The notes: generated from the letters alone by a model not told the origin. A stretch of 51,786 bases of DNA from an uncultured Anaeroplasmataceae bacterium (GCA_944325035.1 CALUYM010000007.1:1-51786), one strand, 5' to 3'; counted from the first letter of the stretch, positions 16,871 to 29,368 are shown. Made by a program: numbers and translations.

Positions 16871-19489
16871 ATGGAAAAAGAAAAAATTTTAGATCCGATT
16901 CATGAAGTAGATGTATTGGTCAAAAAAGGCTTGAAGTGTTTAGAGGAATATGCAGATTTTACTCAAGAAAAAATTGATTATATTGTAGCAAAAGCAAGTG
17001 TTGCGGCTCTGGATAAACATGGTATTTTAGCACTTGAAGCTGTTAAAGAAACAAAACGCGGAGTCTTTGAGGATAAGGCTACTAAGAATTTGTTTGCATG
17101 TGAATATGTTGTAAATAATATGCGTCATTTAAAAACAGTTGGTGTTATCAATGAAGACGATGTAACAGGTCTAACAGAAATTGCTGAACCAGTTGGTGTA
17201 GTTGCAGCATTAACACCAGTAACTAATCCAACATCAACAGCCATTTTTAAAGCTTTGATATGCTTAAAAACAAGAAATCCAATTATTTTTTCGTTTCATC
17301 CAAGTGCTTATAATTGTTCGGTAATGGCTGCTAAAATTGTTTATGAAGCAGCTATAAGTGCAGGTGCTCCGAAAAATTGCATTCAATGGGTAGAAAATCC
17401 GTCGATGGAAAAGACAGCTGCTTTAATGAATAATGATGGAGTATCGTTAATTTTAGCAACTGGTGGAAACGCAATGGTTAAGGCTGCATATTCATGTGGA
17501 AAACCTGCTTTAGGTGTTGGTGCTGGTAATGTACCTGCATATATGGAAAAAACTTGTAATGTACGTCAAGCGGTTAATGATATTGTAATGTCAAAATGTT
17601 TTGATAATGGTATGGTATGTGCATCTGAGCAAGCTGTGTTTATTGATGAAGCAATTTATGATGAGGCGGTTAAGGAGTTTGAATCTTTTGGTGCATATAT
17701 TTGTAATCAAAAAGAAAAAGAATCTTTAATTAAGTATATGTTTGGTATTGAAATTAAAAATGATTATCCAAATGCCAAATTAAATTCTATCATTCCTGGT
17801 ATGAGTGCTGTTAATATTGCAAAAAATTCTGGTTTTAGTGTTCCAGAAAAAACAAATATGCTGTTAGTTAAGTGTACGGAAGTTGGTTTAAATGAACCAA
17901 TGAGTCGTGAAAAACTCTCTCCAGTTCTAGCTTTGTTTAAAGTAAAAGGATCAGAAGAGGGAATTGAACTATCAAAACAAATGGTTGAATTTAATGGATT
18001 GGGTCATAGTGCTGCCATTCATACTTCGAATAAAGAACTTGCTACACTTTTTGGTGATGTTATTCCTGCTATTCGTATTATTTGGAATAGTCCTTCTACA
18101 TTTGGTGGTATTGGTAATGTTTACAACTCATTCTTACCTTCTATGACATTAGGTTGTGGTTCTTATGGAAGAAATTCAACGAGCGATAATGTCAGTGCAA
18201 TTAATTTATTAAATGTGAAGAAGCTAGGAAGGAGACGCAACAATATGCAATGGTTTAAGATTCCAGCCAAAATATACTTTGAAAAAGATTCAATTGAATA
18301 TTTACATCAAATGAAAGAAATGCGACGTGTTATTATTGTAACAGATCGTTCAATGGTCGATTTAGGTTTTGTGAATAAAGTAACTGACCAATTAAAACTT
18401 AGAAGAGAGGAAATTCAATATCAATTATTCTGCGATGTAGAATCAGATCCATCAATTCAAACTGTCAAAAAAGGTGTCAGCTTAATGAGAAGTTTTAATC
18501 CGGATACTATTATTGCTTTAGGTGGTGGTTCACCAATGGATGCTGCTAAGGGCATGTGGCTGTTCTATGAATATCCTGAAGTTGATTTTAATGACTTAAA
18601 ACAAAAATTTATGGATATTAGAAAACGTGCCTTCCGTTATCCAGAACTTGGTAAAAAAGCAAAATTAGTGTGTATTCCTACTACTTCTGGTACAGGTAGT
18701 GAGGTTACTCCATTTGCTGTAATAACTGATAATGAGGAACAAAAGAAATATCCACTTGCAGATTATTCTTTAACTCCTACTGTTGCTATTATTGACCCTA
18801 GTTTTACTATGTCACTTCCAAAAAGTGTTGTTGCAGATACTGGAATGGATGTATTAACACATGCAACAGAAGCATTTGTTTCTACCTTGGCTTCAGATTA
18901 CACCGATGGACTTGCAATTCAAGCGATAAAAATGGTATTTAAGTATCTAAAACGAAGTTATGATAATGGTGCCAATGATTTTGAAGCACGAGAAAAAATG
19001 CATAATGCAAGTTGTTTAGCTGGTATGGCTTTTGCGAATGCATTCTTAGGAATGAATCATTCAATGGCTCATAAAATAGGTGCTGAATTCCACGTTCCAC
19101 ATGGAAGAGCTAATGCGATTTTACTACCATTTACAATACGTTATAATGGAACAAAACCACAAAAATTATCAACATGGCCAAAGTATAATTATTATAAAGC
19201 AGATGAAAAATATGCTGAATTAGCACGTATTTTAGGTCTTAAAGCAGATACGGTTGAAGAAGGTGTAGAATCATACGCTAAAGCATGTGGAGAATTGGCT
19301 AAATCAGTGGGAATTAAGATGAATTTTAAATCTCAAGGCCTTGATGAAACTGAATATATGAGTGAAGTTGAAATGCTTTCATATTTAGCATACGAAGATC
19401 AATGTTCACCTGCTAACCCTCGCGTTCCTGTTGTAAACGATATTAAAGATATTTTAATAAAAGCATTTGATACAGATGAGTTTTTATAA
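16871..19489 (+). CDS. adhE: Bifunctional aldehyde/alcohol dehydrogenase AdhE
   Basis: AdhE turns acetyl-CoA into acetaldehyde and then ethanol, reoxidising two NADH in fermentation, and usually assembles into spirosomes. The N-terminal aldehyde dehydrogenase half (about 1-440) has catalytic Cys250 in GMVCASEQ and the NAD-binding ATGGNAMVKAAY segment. The C-terminal iron-dependent alcohol dehydrogenase half has ALGGGSPMDAAK and the iron ligands in DTGMDVLTHA, NHSMAHKIG and HVPHGRAN. The length of 872 residues is typical. ATG 16871 is chosen because the alignment with other AdhE N-termini begins there; GTG 16862 is the only in-frame alternative after an upstream stop. Confidence 0.96.
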   Translation: MEKEKILDPIHEVDVLVKKGLKCLEEYADFTQEKIDYIVAKASVAALDKHGILALEAVKETKRGVFEDKATKNLFACEYVVNNMRHLKTVGVINEDDVTGLTEIAEPVGVVAALTPVTNPTSTAIFKALICLKTRNPIIFSFHPSAYNCSVMAAKIVYEAAISAGAPKNCIQWVENPSMEKTAALMNNDGVSLILATGGNAMVKAAYSCGKPALGVGAGNVPAYMEKTCNVRQAVNDIVMSKCFDNGMVCASEQAVFIDEAIYDEAVKEFESFGAYICNQKEKESLIKYMFGIEIKNDYPNAKLNSIIPGMSAVNIAKNSGFSVPEKTNMLLVKCTEVGLNEPMSREKLSPVLALFKVKGSEEGIELSKQMVEFNGLGHSAAIHTSNKELATLFGDVIPAIRIIWNSPSTFGGIGNVYNSFLPSMTLGCGSYGRNSTSDNVSAINLLNVKKLGRRRNNMQWFKIPAKIYFEKDSIEYLHQMKEMRRVIIVTDRSMVDLGFVNKVTDQLKLRREEIQYQLFCDVESDPSIQTVKKGVSLMRSFNPDTIIALGGGSPMDAAKGMWLFYEYPEVDFNDLKQKFMDIRKRAFRYPELGKKAKLVCIPTTSGTGSEVTPFAVITDNEEQKKYPLADYSLTPTVAIIDPSFTMSLPKSVVADTGMDVLTHATEAFVSTLASDYTDGLAIQAIKMVFKYLKRSYDNGANDFEAREKMHNASCLAGMAFANAFLGMNHSMAHKIGAEFHVPHGRANAILLPFTIRYNGTKPQKLSTWPKYNYYKADEKYAELARILGLKADTVEEGVESYAKACGELAKSVGIKMNFKSQGLDETEYMSEVEMLSYLAYEDQCSPANPRVPVVNDIKDILIKAFDTDEFL

Positions 19490-19497
19490 GATAATCA

Positions 19498-19523
19498 AAC
19501 ACTCCGTTTAGGGGTGTTTTTTT
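19498..19523 (+). terminator. Terminator of adhE
   Basis: AACACTCC / GGGGTGTT with a five-base GTTTA loop, then a seven-base T run. Confidence 0.92.
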
Positions 19524-19704
19524 GTTTGAATCTTAATATTTAAATTAGTATTAATAAAAAAAGGAAAATTTTGACACTTTAAAACATTGAAATTTTGAAT
19601 ATAATTTATATCCAAAGTTGATAAAAAAATATTTTAATAAACTAATAAAAATTAACTGGTAATATTTAGTTATGATAAAGAACTAATTTTATTAAAATTA
19701 AGAC

Positions 19705-19733
19705 TTGCAAAAATAAAAATATAAATTTATAAT
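19705..19733 (+). promoter_or_regulatory. Promoter of the pyr operon
   Basis: TTGCAA (19705-19710) and TATAAT (19728-19733) with 17-base spacing give a start near 19740 and a leader of about 150 bases. Confidence 0.75.
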
Positions 19734-19739
19734 ATAAGA

Positions 19740-19891
19740 TGATAAGAATTTTAATATAGTCCAGAGAGGCTATGAAATTGTAACCGTTTAAATAAATAAA
19801 AAGCTAGATATTGCTGGTATAAGTGTAATATATAGCTGTAACGATTAAAACAATTAAAACTCTTTGGATTTAAATCTAAGGAGTTTTTTTT
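19740..19891 (+). promoter_or_regulatory. PyrR-type transcription attenuator leader
   Basis: AGTCCAGAGAGGCT at 19758-19771 is the conserved PyrR-binding loop known from Bacillus pyr leaders, framed here by an ATAG / CTAT stem. A second hairpin pairs 19802-19812 with 19827-19837 (one mismatch). The leader ends in an intrinsic terminator just before pyrB. By analogy, UMP-loaded PyrR would stabilise the binding hairpin and favour termination. The exact antiterminator pairing is not resolved by eye, and pyrR is not in the window. Confidence 0.85.
19856..19891 (+). terminator. Attenuator terminator upstream of pyrB
   Basis: AAAACTCTTTGGATTT (19856-19871) pairs with AAATCTAAGGAGTTTT (19872-19887), using two G-U pairs, and is followed by a T run up to the ATG. 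The 3' arm contains the AAGGAG ribosome site of pyrB (19878-19883), so the hairpin could block translation as well. Confidence 0.88.
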
Positions 19892-20758
19892 ATGAAAAAT
19901 TTACTATCTTTAAATGATTTAACAAATGACGAAATTTTTAAAATGTTAGACGATGCCATTAAGTTTAGAAATGGCGAACTAGATTTTAGTCTAAAAGGAA
20001 AAGTTATTGCTAATTGTTTTTTTGAATCATCTACACGAACTCAATACTCATTCAATACTGCAGAACTTCGTTTAGATGCTAAAGTAATAACATTCAATCC
20101 ACAAAGCTCAAGTTTGAACAAAGGCGAAACGTTCTATGATACAATAAAAACTTTTGAATCGTTTGGCGTTGATGGAATTGTAATTAGGGATAAGAAGACT
20201 AGATATTATGATGAGTTAAAAAACATTAAAACCGTTATCATAAATGCAGGTGATGGAACTGGAGATCATCCAAGTCAAAATTTACTAGATCTTTTAACCA
20301 TATATGATGAATTTAAGACATTTGATGGAGTTAAAGTCTTAATAGCAGGAGATATCAAACATTCTCGAGTTGCTCATGGTAATGTAAAAATTATGGAAAG
20401 ATTAGGCATGAAGTGTTATATTTCTGGGCCTAAAGAATTCATGGATAATACCGCAGAATATATTGACTTTGATGAAGGTGTTAAAAGTTGTGATGTTGTA
20501 ATGATGTTGCGAATTCAACGAGAAAGGGATGCTCATTTAGAAACGTTAACTGATAGTCAATATCTAGAAAAATATGGTTTAAATCTTGAACGTGTTAATA
20601 AAATGAAACCAAATGCAATAATAATGCATCCAGCACCATTTAATAGAAATGTTGAACTGGCTGATGAAGTTATAGAATGTTCTAAATCAAGAATTTTTAA
20701 ACAAATTGAAAATGGTGTATTTGCAAGAATGGCAATTTTAAAAAGGAGCTTTGAATAA
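19892..20758 (+). CDS. pyrB: Aspartate carbamoyltransferase
   Basis: PyrB joins carbamoyl phosphate and aspartate into carbamoyl aspartate. The carbamoyl-phosphate loop FFESSTRTQYSF lies at residues 44-55, the segment GDGTGDHPSQNLLDL in the middle, and HPAPFNRNVE near the C-terminus; all are ATCase landmarks that separate it from ornithine carbamoyltransferase. At 288 residues it is slightly shorter than most. No pyrI regulatory chain is present, as usual in Bacillota. It is first in the operon and its TAA overlaps the pyrC ATG by one base. Confidence 0.96.
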   Translation: MKNLLSLNDLTNDEIFKMLDDAIKFRNGELDFSLKGKVIANCFFESSTRTQYSFNTAELRLDAKVITFNPQSSSLNKGETFYDTIKTFESFGVDGIVIRDKKTRYYDELKNIKTVIINAGDGTGDHPSQNLLDLLTIYDEFKTFDGVKVLIAGDIKHSRVAHGNVKIMERLGMKCYISGPKEFMDNTAEYIDFDEGVKSCDVVMMLRIQRERDAHLETLTDSQYLEKYGLNLERVNKMKPNAIIMHPAPFNRNVELADEVIECSKSRIFKQIENGVFARMAILKRSFE

Positions 20759-22014
20759 TGAAATATACTTTAAAAGAAGGTAATGTTTATCTTAACGGTA
20801 AGTTTGTTAAAACAAATATCGTTATATCAGATGGAAAAATTATAAAAATTGGAAATGAAGTAGATGGGAAAATTTATGAATTAAATGGTAAATTAGTATC
20901 TCCGAGTTTTATTGATCCACATGTCCACATGAGAGAACCAGGATACGAAGAAAAAGAAACTATTTCAACAGGAAGTAAGGCAGCAGCTCATGGTGGTTAT
21001 ACAACTTGTTTTTTAATGCCTAATTTAAAGCCAACACCATCTTCCAAAAAAGTTTTAATTGATATAAATAATCGAATAGAAAAAGATAGTAATATTGAGT
21101 TATTTCAAATTGGTTCAATTACTAAAGATCAATCTGGATTAGGTGATGAACTATCAGATATGGAAGCGATAGCCCCATATGTTATCGGATATTCAGATGA
21201 TGGGAATGGAGTCTTAAAAGCATCTACAATGTATGAGGCAATGATTAAAGCTAAGAAATTAAATAAACCTATTATTTCACATAGTGAGGATAAAAGTTTA
21301 GTTAAAGGTGGAGTGGTTGTTAAAGGAGAATACGGCTTAGCTCATAATTTACCAATGATTGACCCAGTTTCTGAAGCAGTAGAAGTGTCACGAAATGCAT
21401 TATTAGCTTTTAAAACTGGTTGTCACTTACATTTGTGTCATATATCAAGTCCTGATTCTGTTGAGATTGCTAGATTCTATCGAAATAAGGGGGCAAGTAT
21501 TACTTTAGAAGTTACTCCTCATCAGTTAACTCTTACTGATTTAGATATTAAAAATGCTAATTTTAAAATGAATCCACCACTTTCAACTAAGGAAACAAGT
21601 GAATTTTTATTAGAAGCTCTAAAAAAAGGTGATATTTCATGTATTGCGACAGATCATGCCCCTCACACTAAAGAAGAAAAAGAACGTGGTATTGAAAAAG
21701 CTCCATTTGGAATTATCGGGGTAGAAACTAGTTTTGCAGTTTTATATACTGATTTGGTTTTAACGAATAAACTTAGCTTAGAGATGTTACTTGACAATTT
21801 AAGTTACAATGTAAGTAAAATATTTGATTTGCCTACAAACGAGATTATTGTTGGTAATAATGCAAATTTAGTTATTATTGATTTAGACAAGGAATATGAA
21901 ATTACCGAAGAATTCTTTATGTCAAAAGGAAAGAATTCCCCTTATATAGGTAAGAAAGTTAATGGGTTTATTGAAAAAACAATTTATAAAGGAGAATTTA
22001 TCTATGAAGCCTAG
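20758..22014 (+). CDS. pyrC: Dihydroorotase
   Basis: PyrC cyclises carbamoyl aspartate to dihydroorotate at a zinc site. The HxH metal motif DPHVHMREPG (His55, His57) is the class I type found in Bacillota. Later metal ligands are in SHSED and CHISSPDS, and the catalytic Asp is in CIATDHAPHT. A late EKAPFGIIGVET segment is also characteristic. The length of 418 residues is normal. It starts in the TAATG overlap with pyrB behind an AAAAGGAG site. Confidence 0.96.
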   Translation: MKYTLKEGNVYLNGKFVKTNIVISDGKIIKIGNEVDGKIYELNGKLVSPSFIDPHVHMREPGYEEKETISTGSKAAAHGGYTTCFLMPNLKPTPSSKKVLIDINNRIEKDSNIELFQIGSITKDQSGLGDELSDMEAIAPYVIGYSDDGNGVLKASTMYEAMIKAKKLNKPIISHSEDKSLVKGGVVVKGEYGLAHNLPMIDPVSEAVEVSRNALLAFKTGCHLHLCHISSPDSVEIARFYRNKGASITLEVTPHQLTLTDLDIKNANFKMNPPLSTKETSEFLLEALKKGDISCIATDHAPHTKEEKERGIEKAPFGIIGVETSFAVLYTDLVLTNKLSLEMLLDNLSYNVSKIFDLPTNEIIVGNNANLVIIDLDKEYEITEEFFMSKGKNSPYIGKKVNGFIEKTIYKGEFIYEA

Positions 22015-23101
22015 AAAATTAGTATTTAAAGACGGAAGTGTGTTTGAAGGATATGGTCATGCATCTAGTAAAGAAGCAATTGGCGAAGTTGTGTTTAATA
22101 CTTCAATGGTTGGTTATCAAGAAATTGCAACTGATCCATCTTATAAAGGCCAAATTGTATTAATGACATATCCATTAATTGGTAATTATGGTGTTAATGA
22201 TGATGATGGTGAATCTAAAAAATGTCATTTAGAAGGTATGATTGTAAAAGAGTTAAACAATCTGCCATCTAATTTTAGATACACAAATACATTAGAAGAA
22301 ATGCTTGATGACTCAAATATTCCTTTAATAAGTGGACTAGATACACGCTATATAACACAAAAAATTCGTGATGAAGGTAGCCAAATAGCTTTAATTACTG
22401 ACATTGACACACCACTAGATGAGTGTTTAGCAAAGCTAAATGCTTATGAGATACCACATGACCAAGTAAAAAGTGTTTCTACTAAGAAAAGATATATATC
22501 TCGTGGATTATATGCAAAATATCATGTTGTATGCATCGATTTTGGAACAAAAATGAATATCATCCGTAAGTTAAATGATAGAAAATGTAATGTTACCATT
22601 CTACCTTATAATGTAACAGCTAAAGAAGTCATGGATTTAAACCCAGATGGATTATTTTTATCAAATGGGCCCGGAAATCCAGAAGATCAAGTTTCAGCTA
22701 TTGAGCTTGTAAAAGAGCTTAAGGATAAATTGCCAATTTTTGGTATATGTTTAGGCCATCAAATTATATCTTTAGCTTATGGAGCCAAAACATATAAATT
22801 AGTTTTTGGACACCGTGGTGGAAATCATCCAGTAAAAAATTTAGCTACTGGTAAAATTGAGATAACAAGTCAAAATCACAGTTATGCTGTATCTAATGAA
22901 TCACTAGCTAATACTGATTTAATACCGACTCATATCAATTTATTAGATAATACAATTGAGGGAGTTAAAGATAAAAACTATCCGGTTTTCTCAGTTCAAT
23001 ATCATCCAGAAAGTGCTGCAGGACCAGAAGATTCAGAATACTTATTTAGTGAATTTGTTAAAAATATGAGTATTTACAAGGGAGGAAAGAAAAATGCCTA
23101 A
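22004..23101 (+). CDS. carA: Carbamoyl-phosphate synthase, small (glutaminase) subunit
   Basis: CarA releases ammonia from glutamine for CarB. The C-terminal class I glutamine amidotransferase domain shows the nucleophile in GICLGHQII and the His-Glu pair in [13 protein letters not shown]. The N-terminal domain opens with [13 protein letters not shown]. The start at 22004 follows an AAAGGAG site and gives 365 residues; an in-frame ATG at 21962 lies inside pyrC without a ribosome site. It overlaps the pyrC end by 11 bases and carB by eight. Confidence 0.96.
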   Translation: MKPRKLVFKDGSVFEGYGHASSKEAIGEVVFNTSMVGYQEIATDPSYKGQIVLMTYPLIGNYGVNDDDGESKKCHLEGMIVKELNNLPSNFRYTNTLEEMLDDSNIPLISGLDTRYITQKIRDEGSQIALITDIDTPLDECLAKLNAYEIPHDQVKSVSTKKRYISRGLYAKYHVVCIDFGTKMNIIRKLNDRKCNVTILPYNVTAKEVMDLNPDGLFLSNGPGNPEDQVSAIELVKELKDKLPIFGICLGHQIISLAYGAKTYKLVFGHRGGNHPVKNLATGKIEITSQNHSYAVSNESLANTDLIPTHINLLDNTIEGVKDKNYPVFSVQYHPESAAGPEDSEYLFSEFVKNMSIYKGGKKNA

Positions 23102-26100
23102 ACGTCTTGATATAAAAAAAATTCTTGTAATTGGTTCAGGACCAATTGTTATTGGTCAGGCAGCAGAATTTGATTACGCTGGTACTCAGGCTTGTCTAGC
23201 TTTAAAAGAAGAAGGTTATGAAGTAGTTCTTATTAATTCTAATCCGGCAACTATAATGACAGATAGAATGATTGCCGATAAAATTTACATGGAACCATTA
23301 GACTTAGAGTTTGTAAGTAGAATAATTCGGAAGGAACGACCTGATGGATTAGTTTGTACACTTGGAGGGCAAACAGGACTTAATTTAGCTGTTCAATTAG
23401 CTAAAAAAGGTATATTAGAAGAATGTCAAGTTGAAGTTTTAGGTACAAGTTTTGAAGCAATTGAAAAGGCAGAGGATAGAGAATTATTCAAAGAGTTATG
23501 CCTTCAAATTGGTGAACCAGTCTGTGAATCTGATATTGCAACTAGCATCGAACATGCAACAGAAGTGGCCAACAAAATTGGCTATCCAATTATTGTGCGT
23601 CCAGCCTTTACATTGGGTGGTACTGGTGGAGGTTTTGCGGACAATGATGAAGAATTACGAGAACTTGCTAAATATGCGCTTAAGTTATCACCTGTTGGTC
23701 AAATTTTAATTGAAAAATCGATTAAAGGTTATAAAGAAATTGAATATGAAGTAATGCGAGACTATAATGATACAGCTATTACGATTTGTAATATGGAAAA
23801 CATCGATCCGGTTGGCGTTCATACTGGAGATTCAATGGTTGTATGTCCTAGTCAAACTTTGACAAACAAAGAATATCAAATGCTAAGAAATAGTGCATTA
23901 AAAATTATACGAGCACTAGATATTAAAGGTGGATGTAATGTTCAATTTGCTTTAGATCCTGATAGTTTTGATTATTATGTAATTGAAGTTAACCCACGTG
24001 TCAGTCGTTCAAGCGCTTTAGCTTCTAAAGCTTCAGGATATCCAATTGCTCGCGTAAGTGCAAAAATTGCCGTTGGCTTAAATTTAGATGAAATTGATAT
24101 AGCTAATACAAAGGCAAGTTTCGAACCAAGTTTAGACTATATAGTAACTAAATTACCACGTTTTCCTTTTGATAAGTTTAAAAATGCAGATAATACCTTA
24201 TCTACTCAAATGAAAGCTACAGGGGAAGTTATGTCAATTGGTCGTACATTTGAAGAATCTTTTCTAAAGGGTATTAGAAGTCTTGAAACTGGTGTTTGTC
24301 ATGTAAAGCTTAATAAATATAATGATATAGAAACTGATGTTTTATTACAAAATATTCAAACCCCAACAGATGAAAGAATTTATGAAGTAATTGAGTTAAT
24401 TCGTCGAAATGTAAGTTTTGACAAAATTTATAATTTAACTAAAATTGATTATTTCTTTTTAACTAAATTTAAAAATATTGTTGATGCTGAAAGAGAACTT
24501 GAACAAAATGAATTAACTTATGATTTATTATTAAAGGTAAAAAAATTAGGATTTTCTGATAAATATATAGGTCAAGTTTATGGAATTAATGAACTTGAAA
24601 TGACTAAGAAACGTCTTGATATGAAAATCCGACCAGTGTATAAGATGATTGATACGTGTGCCTCTGAGTTTAGTGCTTATGTTCCATATTTTTATTCAAC
24701 GTATGAACCATATAATGAATCAATTGTTTCAAATAAGAAAAAAATTATTGTAATTGGTTCAGGACCAATTCGTATAGGTCAGGGTGTAGAATTTGATTAT
24801 TCAACTGTTCATGCTATTTGGGCCATTAAAGAGATGGGGTTTGAGGCAATTGTTATCAATAATAACCCTGAAACTGTTTCCACAGACTATCTTATTTCAG
24901 ACAAATTATATTTTGAACCACTTACAGCAGAAGATGTATACAATATTATTTCGTTAGAAAATCCAGCAGGTGTTATTGTAGAGTTAGGTGGTCAGACAGC
25001 TATCAATTTAGCTGATAAATTAGCTTATTTTGATGTGAAAATGCTTGGTAGTGATAATTTAGCAATTGCTAAAGCAGAAGATAGAGAGTTATTTAATGAT
25101 TTATTGATTAAATTAGGAATACCTAAACCTAATGGTAGTACTATAATGGATAAGGATAAAGCTTTAGAGGTAGCTAATGAACTTGGATATCCAGTATTAG
25201 TTCGTCCAAGCTATGTTTTGGGTGGACGTGCGATGCAAGTGGTTTATTCAAATGAGCAATTACTTGCATATCTAGATAATGCATTTGACGCTTCAACGGG
25301 GCAACCAGTTTTAATTGATAAATATGTTCATGGACGTGAAGTTGAAGTAGATGCGATTTGTGATGGAAAGCATGTTTTTATTCCGGGAATTATGGAGCTA
25401 ATTGAAGCAACAGGTGTACATTCTGGAGATTCTATGAGTGTTTATCCTCCAGTTACACTAACAGATAAAGTAAAAGATACAATTACTAAGTATACAATTG
25501 ATTTAGGAAAGGCCATTGGCATTATCGGATTATTTAATATTCAATTTATTGTAGATGAAAAAGATGATGTTTATATTATTGAAGTTAATCCACGTTCATC
25601 ACGTACAGTTCCATTCTTATCAAAAGCTAGTAAGTTTAATATTCCTAATATTGCTACTAAAGTAATACTTGGATTAAGTTTAGAGGAACAAGGCTATCAA
25701 GAAGGAAGAGCTGATGAACAAAAAATGTATTATGTAAAGACTCCTACATTCTCAAATGCGAAACTTCGTGGATTAGATACCGTTTTATCACCTGAGATGA
25801 AATCAACTGGTGAAGCGATTGGATATGATGAGTCTTTAAATCGTGCAATTTATAAATCACTTAAAGCTTCTAATATGCGTGTTGTAAATTATGGAACAGT
25901 TTTAGTAACATTATCTGATAAAACAAAGCTTGAGGCTTTACCTTTAATTAGACGATTCTATGAATTAGGATTTAATATTGAAGCTACCAGTGGTACTGCT
26001 CAATTCTTAAAAAACCATGGTATTAAGACACGAATTAAGAAAAAGATTTCTGAAGGTTCTGAAGAAATATTAGAGTCTTTACGAAAAGGTCATGTCTCAT

Positions 26101-26260
26101 ATGTGGTCAATACTAGTGATGGAGTAGCTACTAATAATGATGGATTCTTAATTCGTCGAGTTGCTGTAGAAAATAATGTTACAGTATTTACAAGTTTAGA
26201 TACTTGTCGTGCTTTATTGGATGTTTTAGATGAAATTACAATGAAAGTTGGTACAATCTA

Positions 26261-26261
<1 letters not shown>
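23094..26261 (+). CDS. carB: Carbamoyl-phosphate synthase, large subunit
   Basis: CarB makes carbamoyl phosphate from bicarbonate, ammonia and two ATP. The two homologous ATP-grasp halves are visible: [17 protein letters not shown] at the start and its repeat [17 protein letters not shown] near residue 560. Each is followed by an EVNPR motif ([13 protein letters not shown] and [13 protein letters not shown]). The last 120 residues form the MGS-like allosteric domain ([11 protein letters not shown]). The length of 1055 residues is typical of Bacillota. It has an AGGGAGG-like ribosome site inside carA, and its TAA overlaps the pyrK ATG. Confidence 0.97.
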
Positions 26262-27917
<1,656 letters not shown>

Positions 27918-27920
27918 AAA

Positions 27921-28604
27921 ATGGTTATTATAGCATTAGATTTTGAAAATAAAGAAAAAACACTAAATTTTCTAAAGGAATTTAACGAACCTCTATATGT
28001 TAAGGTTGGAATGGAGTTATTTTATAGTGAAGGACCTGAAATTATTCAATCGATAAAAGCTTTAGGTCATAAAATATTTTTAGATTTAAAACTGCATGAT
28101 ATTCCTAATACTGTAAAGAGTGCGATGAAGTGTTTAGCAAAATTAGGTGTTGATATGGTAAATGTTCACGCCGCTGGTGGAATTAAGATGATGAGCGAAG
28201 CGGTTCATGCTTTTGATGGATTGGAACATCGTCCGCTTGTTATTGCGGTAACACAGCTAACATCTACGTCAAAAGAAATGATGAATAATGAACAAGGTAT
28301 CCAAGGTGAAATTATTGACAGTGTCTTACGCTATGCTTCAAATGCTTTAGTAGCTGGGTTAGATGGAGTTGTATGTTCACCATTAGAAGTGGCTATGATT
28401 AAACAAAAATTAGGGAAAGATTTTTTAACAGTTACACCAGGAATTCGCTTAGCCTCAACTGACGATGATCAAGTACGTGTAACGACTCCAGCAGATGCAA
28501 GACGTATTGGTAGTGATTTTATTGTAGTAGGACGTCCAATTACTAGAAGTGAAAATAAAGTGGAAAGTTACCATCAAATTAGAAAGGATTTTATGGGTGA
28601 ATAA
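27921..28604 (+). CDS. pyrF: Orotidine 5'-phosphate decarboxylase
   Basis: PyrF decarboxylates OMP to UMP, the last step of the pathway. The catalytic DxKxxD motif is seen in [13 protein letters not shown] (about residues 52-64), and the phosphate-binding end in VTPGIR and IVVGRPIT. The 227 residues match the short bacterial form. The gene starts three bases after pyrD and ends one base before pyrE. Confidence 0.96.
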   Translation: MVIIALDFENKEKTLNFLKEFNEPLYVKVGMELFYSEGPEIIQSIKALGHKIFLDLKLHDIPNTVKSAMKCLAKLGVDMVNVHAAGGIKMMSEAVHAFDGLEHRPLVIAVTQLTSTSKEMMNNEQGIQGEIIDSVLRYASNALVAGLDGVVCSPLEVAMIKQKLGKDFLTVTPGIRLASTDDDQVRVTTPADARRIGSDFIVVGRPITRSENKVESYHQIRKDFMGE

Positions 28605-28605
28605 A

Positions 28606-29235
28606 ATGAAAGATTTAGCACAAGATTTATTAAAAATTAAAGCTGTATTCCTATCTCCTTCAAAGCCATTTACTTGGGCTTCAGGGATTAAATCTCCAAT
28701 TTATTGTGATAACCGTTTAACACTTTCTTATCCGGAAATTAGAGAAAAAATTGCTAAAGGTATGGCACAATTGATTAATGAAAATTATCCGGATGTAGAT
28801 ATTATTATGGGAACGGCTACAGCAGGTATTCCACATGCTACATTGACTAGTTATTTTTTAAAAAAGCCATGTGGCTATGTAAGAGGGAAGGCTAAAGATC
28901 ATGGTCGTGGTAATCAAATCGAAGGTCGTTATGAAAAAGGACAAAAGGTTGTACTAATTGAAGATTTAATTTCTACCGGAGGTTCTTCATTAGAAGCTGT
29001 AGAAGCTCTACGAGATAATGGATTGGAAGTTTTAGCAGTTATTTCAATTTTTACATATGGAATGAAAAAGGCTAGTGATAATTTTAAGGCTCATAACTGT
29101 AAAGCTTTAAGCTTAGTTAATTTCGATGAACTGCTAGAAGAAGCTAAAAGTGAAAACTATATTGAAGAAAAAGATGTTGCTAAGATTATAAAGTTTATGT
29201 CTAATCCTAGTGATGAATCATGGATTAATAGTTAG
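28606..29235 (+). CDS. pyrE: Orotate phosphoribosyltransferase
   Basis: PyrE joins orotate and PRPP into OMP. The PRPP-binding motif VVLIEDLISTGGSS is clear, as are YVRGKAKDHGRGNQIEG (the flexible catalytic loop) and the ASGIKSPIYCDNR substrate segment. ATG 28606, directly after the pyrF stop, gives 209 residues; the longer in-frame extension to 28549 lies within pyrF and is not expected to be used. It closes the operon and is followed by a terminator. Confidence 0.95.
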   Translation: MKDLAQDLLKIKAVFLSPSKPFTWASGIKSPIYCDNRLTLSYPEIREKIAKGMAQLINENYPDVDIIMGTATAGIPHATLTSYFLKKPCGYVRGKAKDHGRGNQIEGRYEKGQKVVLIEDLISTGGSSLEAVEALRDNGLEVLAVISIFTYGMKKASDNFKAHNCKALSLVNFDELLEEAKSENYIEEKDVAKIIKFMSNPSDESWINS

Positions 29236-29241
29236 CTTTGT

Positions 29242-29270
29242 AAAGAATCTCTCAATTTGAGAGATTCTTT
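29242..29270 (+). terminator. Terminator of the pyr operon
   Basis: A perfect 12-base inverted repeat AAAGAATCTCTC / GAGAGATTCTTT with an AATTT loop. Confidence 0.9.
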
Positions 29271-29315
29271 CTATTTACCAAAAGAGGTAAAAATAAAAGA
29301 TTAATAGATTTTAAC

Positions 29316-29344
29316 TTGTTATATTATTTTACTAAAGTTATAAT
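29316..29344 (+). promoter_or_regulatory. Promoter of the two-gene membrane-protein unit
   Basis: TTGTTA (29316-29321) and TATAAT (29339-29344) are 17 bases apart. Confidence 0.65.
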
Positions 29345-29368
29345 ATATATTAGGAAAGGAGGGGTAAA

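Larger units (their letters stand above)
19490..19891. other. Gene-free stretch before the pyr operon
   Basis: It starts with the adhE terminator. The middle (19525-19700) is AT-rich with no clear feature apart from an isolated TTGACA near 19573 without a well-spaced -10. The rest is the pyr promoter and attenuator leader. Confidence 0.6.

Noticed and set aside
16853..16871. A frameshift or misassembly at the adhE start, because of the in-frame ATG TAT TAA just upstream.
   Set aside because: The family N-terminus aligns from ATG 16871 onward and nothing upstream in any frame resembles AdhE.
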